A stretch of 35,669 nucleotides of DNA from Bacteroidales bacterium (GTDB lineage Bacteria; Bacteroidota; Bacteroidia; Bacteroidales; F082), in assembly GCA_029983675.1 (NCBI GenBank), contig JASBYY010000032.1, positions 1 through 35,669 on the forward strand, read 5' to 3'. Below, piece by piece: positions 35,087 to 35,669 of this stretch. The notes beneath the pieces are model-generated. The model did no database searches and was not told the origin of the DNA. It saw only the letters and a program-made list of their open reading frames with translations. The translations under genes were made by a program, and so were the position numbers. Every line of letters begins with the position of its first letter. Position 1 is the stretch's first letter.

Positions 35087-35154
35087 ATCTTTTTCATAAA
35101 AAACGCCGAAAATCTCAAAATTTATTCCCGCAAAAAAGCCGAAAATCCCAAAAT
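35072..35154. repeat. Three 17-base repeats at an exact 33-base period
   Basis: GCCGAAAATCYCAAAAT occurs at 35072-35088, 35105-35121 and 35138-35154. The two intervals are exactly 33 bases, about three helical turns, and the spacers between copies differ. Only the central base of the middle copy changes (C to T). The array sits directly upstream of the ATPase promoter. Confidence 0.9.
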
Positions 35155-35251
35155 TTTCATATCGGTTTGTGTTGTATGCGCAGAACGGAAAAAAGAAATC
35201 ATCGCGTTACAGAACGAGCAATGGGATTGACCAAACAGCACGTATTGGCAT

Positions 35252-35418
35252 GCTACAACACATGACTTTTACTAGGCTTTTCAATTACAAGTCGGCTTTT
35301 CTTTACTAAGCCAAAGACTTCCTTCACTTGCTTTCTATACAATAACGAATCATCACAACAGAGCTATAACATGCTCATTCGTCATGTCGACAAATATCTG
35401 CGCCATCTTTGTAAAATA
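35252..35418 (+). repeat. Direct repeat DR2 (about 167 bases)
   Basis: This is the second copy of 32796-32964 in the same orientation. On the minus strand it contains the end of an open frame (KMAQIFVDMTNEHVIALL) that is broken in the other copy, so this is probably the less decayed copy. Confidence 0.8.
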
Positions 35419-35625
35419 GCCGCTTGAGTTAGTGCCCTTTCTAATCTCATTGCCGCCATCAGCCTGCGATAATTCAAAAAAAATCATTGCTGTCCGGTAA
35501 ACATATCTAGGATGTTGATAGTCAAAGTGTTTGGTATGATAAGCCCTCTCTTTGGAATGTTGACTTAACAATTTGTTATTCAGCATGTTATAAATGTCTC
35601 TGTGATTTTTACCGTGAAAGTTCAA
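35353..35625 (-). CDS. Small hypothetical protein
   Basis: An open frame of 90 residues starts at a TTG; the first internal ATG (MLNNKLLSQHSKE) gives about 77 residues. It has no signal peptide or membrane segment and I do not recognise it. Its last 22 codons lie inside the direct repeat DR2. No promoter or ribosome binding site is clear, so it may be a fragment. The window ends about 45 bases upstream. Confidence 0.3.
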   Translation of the reverse strand: MNFHGKNHRDIYNMLNNKLLSQHSKERAYHTKHFDYQHPRYVYRTAMIFFELSQADGGNEIRKGTNSSGYFTKMAQIFVDMTNEHVIALL

Positions 35626-35669
35626 TTTGGAAAGTTATAAAAGCGGGGGAAAAAATAGTCCCGCCGCGG

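Noticed and set aside
35072..35154. Possible CRISPR array
   Set aside because: Only three 17-base repeats with 16-base AT-rich spacers and no cas genes; too short and irregular in type.
34943..35230. 95-residue plus-strand frame across the 33-base repeats, giving an 11-residue repeat (AENPKIF...)
   Set aside because: It overlaps the ATPase start in antisense and has no promoter or family resemblance. The repeat is better explained as DNA-level.

Overview
The window looks like a chromosomal segment from a member of the Bacteroidota, probably Bacteroidales. Three things support this. Promoters carry the phylum-specific -7 element TAnnTTTG, often with a TTG about 18-20 bases upstream. Three large secreted proteins end in type IX secretion (T9SS) type A sorting domains. 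Start codons mostly lack Shine-Dalgarno sequences. I see no rRNA, tRNA, CRISPR array or complete insertion sequence.

Layout. 1-5030: the end of one T9SS cargo gene, then a complete 1290-residue T9SS cargo with a legumain/caspase-like cysteine peptidase head, beta-helix, TPR-like and GLUG-like regions, then decayed small-gene debris. 5460-11435: a promoter and a five-gene tripartite efflux operon (MacB-type ATPase, two FtsX-type permeases, MacA-like adaptor, TolC-like channel). 11623-11805: a MITE-like element. 11895-15660, minus strand: a cobalamin riboswitch directly followed by an 1168-residue T9SS cargo with a beta-helix, Ig-like repeats and a DUF4465-type domain. 15855-16120: a nonsense-interrupted remnant of a conserved Bacteroidota gene. 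16223-23848, minus strand: a C_GCAxxG_C_C protein, a four-gene lipid operon (CDP-alcohol phosphatidyltransferase, GtrA, PlsC/GlsA-like acyltransferase, GNAT), a voltage-gated-type ion channel and a P-type Ca2+ ATPase. 23960-26162: a TerB-like protein and peptidase E, converging on a shared terminator. 26260-32768: envelope glycan genes (a GT2 glycosyltransferase fused to a degenerate sugar-transferase tail; a formyltransferase/GINT1-like fusion; a Wzx-type flippase) around a broken zeta toxin with its partner antitoxin. 32769-35669: accessory ground with a 169-base direct repeat, gene fragments, a second MITE copy and a DUF4143-type ATPase whose promoter overlaps a 33-base-period repeat array.

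The most interesting unit is the riboswitch-controlled T9SS protein. The aptamer, its promoter and the gene are co-linear, and the protein carries a domain I associate with Bacteroidetes surface B12-binding (BtuH-like) proteins. This suggests a vitamin B12-capture adhesin delivered by T9SS instead of as a lipoprotein. Other points of note are the 183-base MITE with terminal inverted repeats and a target duplication, the 33-base-period operator-like array, the in-frame stop in zeta, and the formyltransferase/GINT1 fusion.
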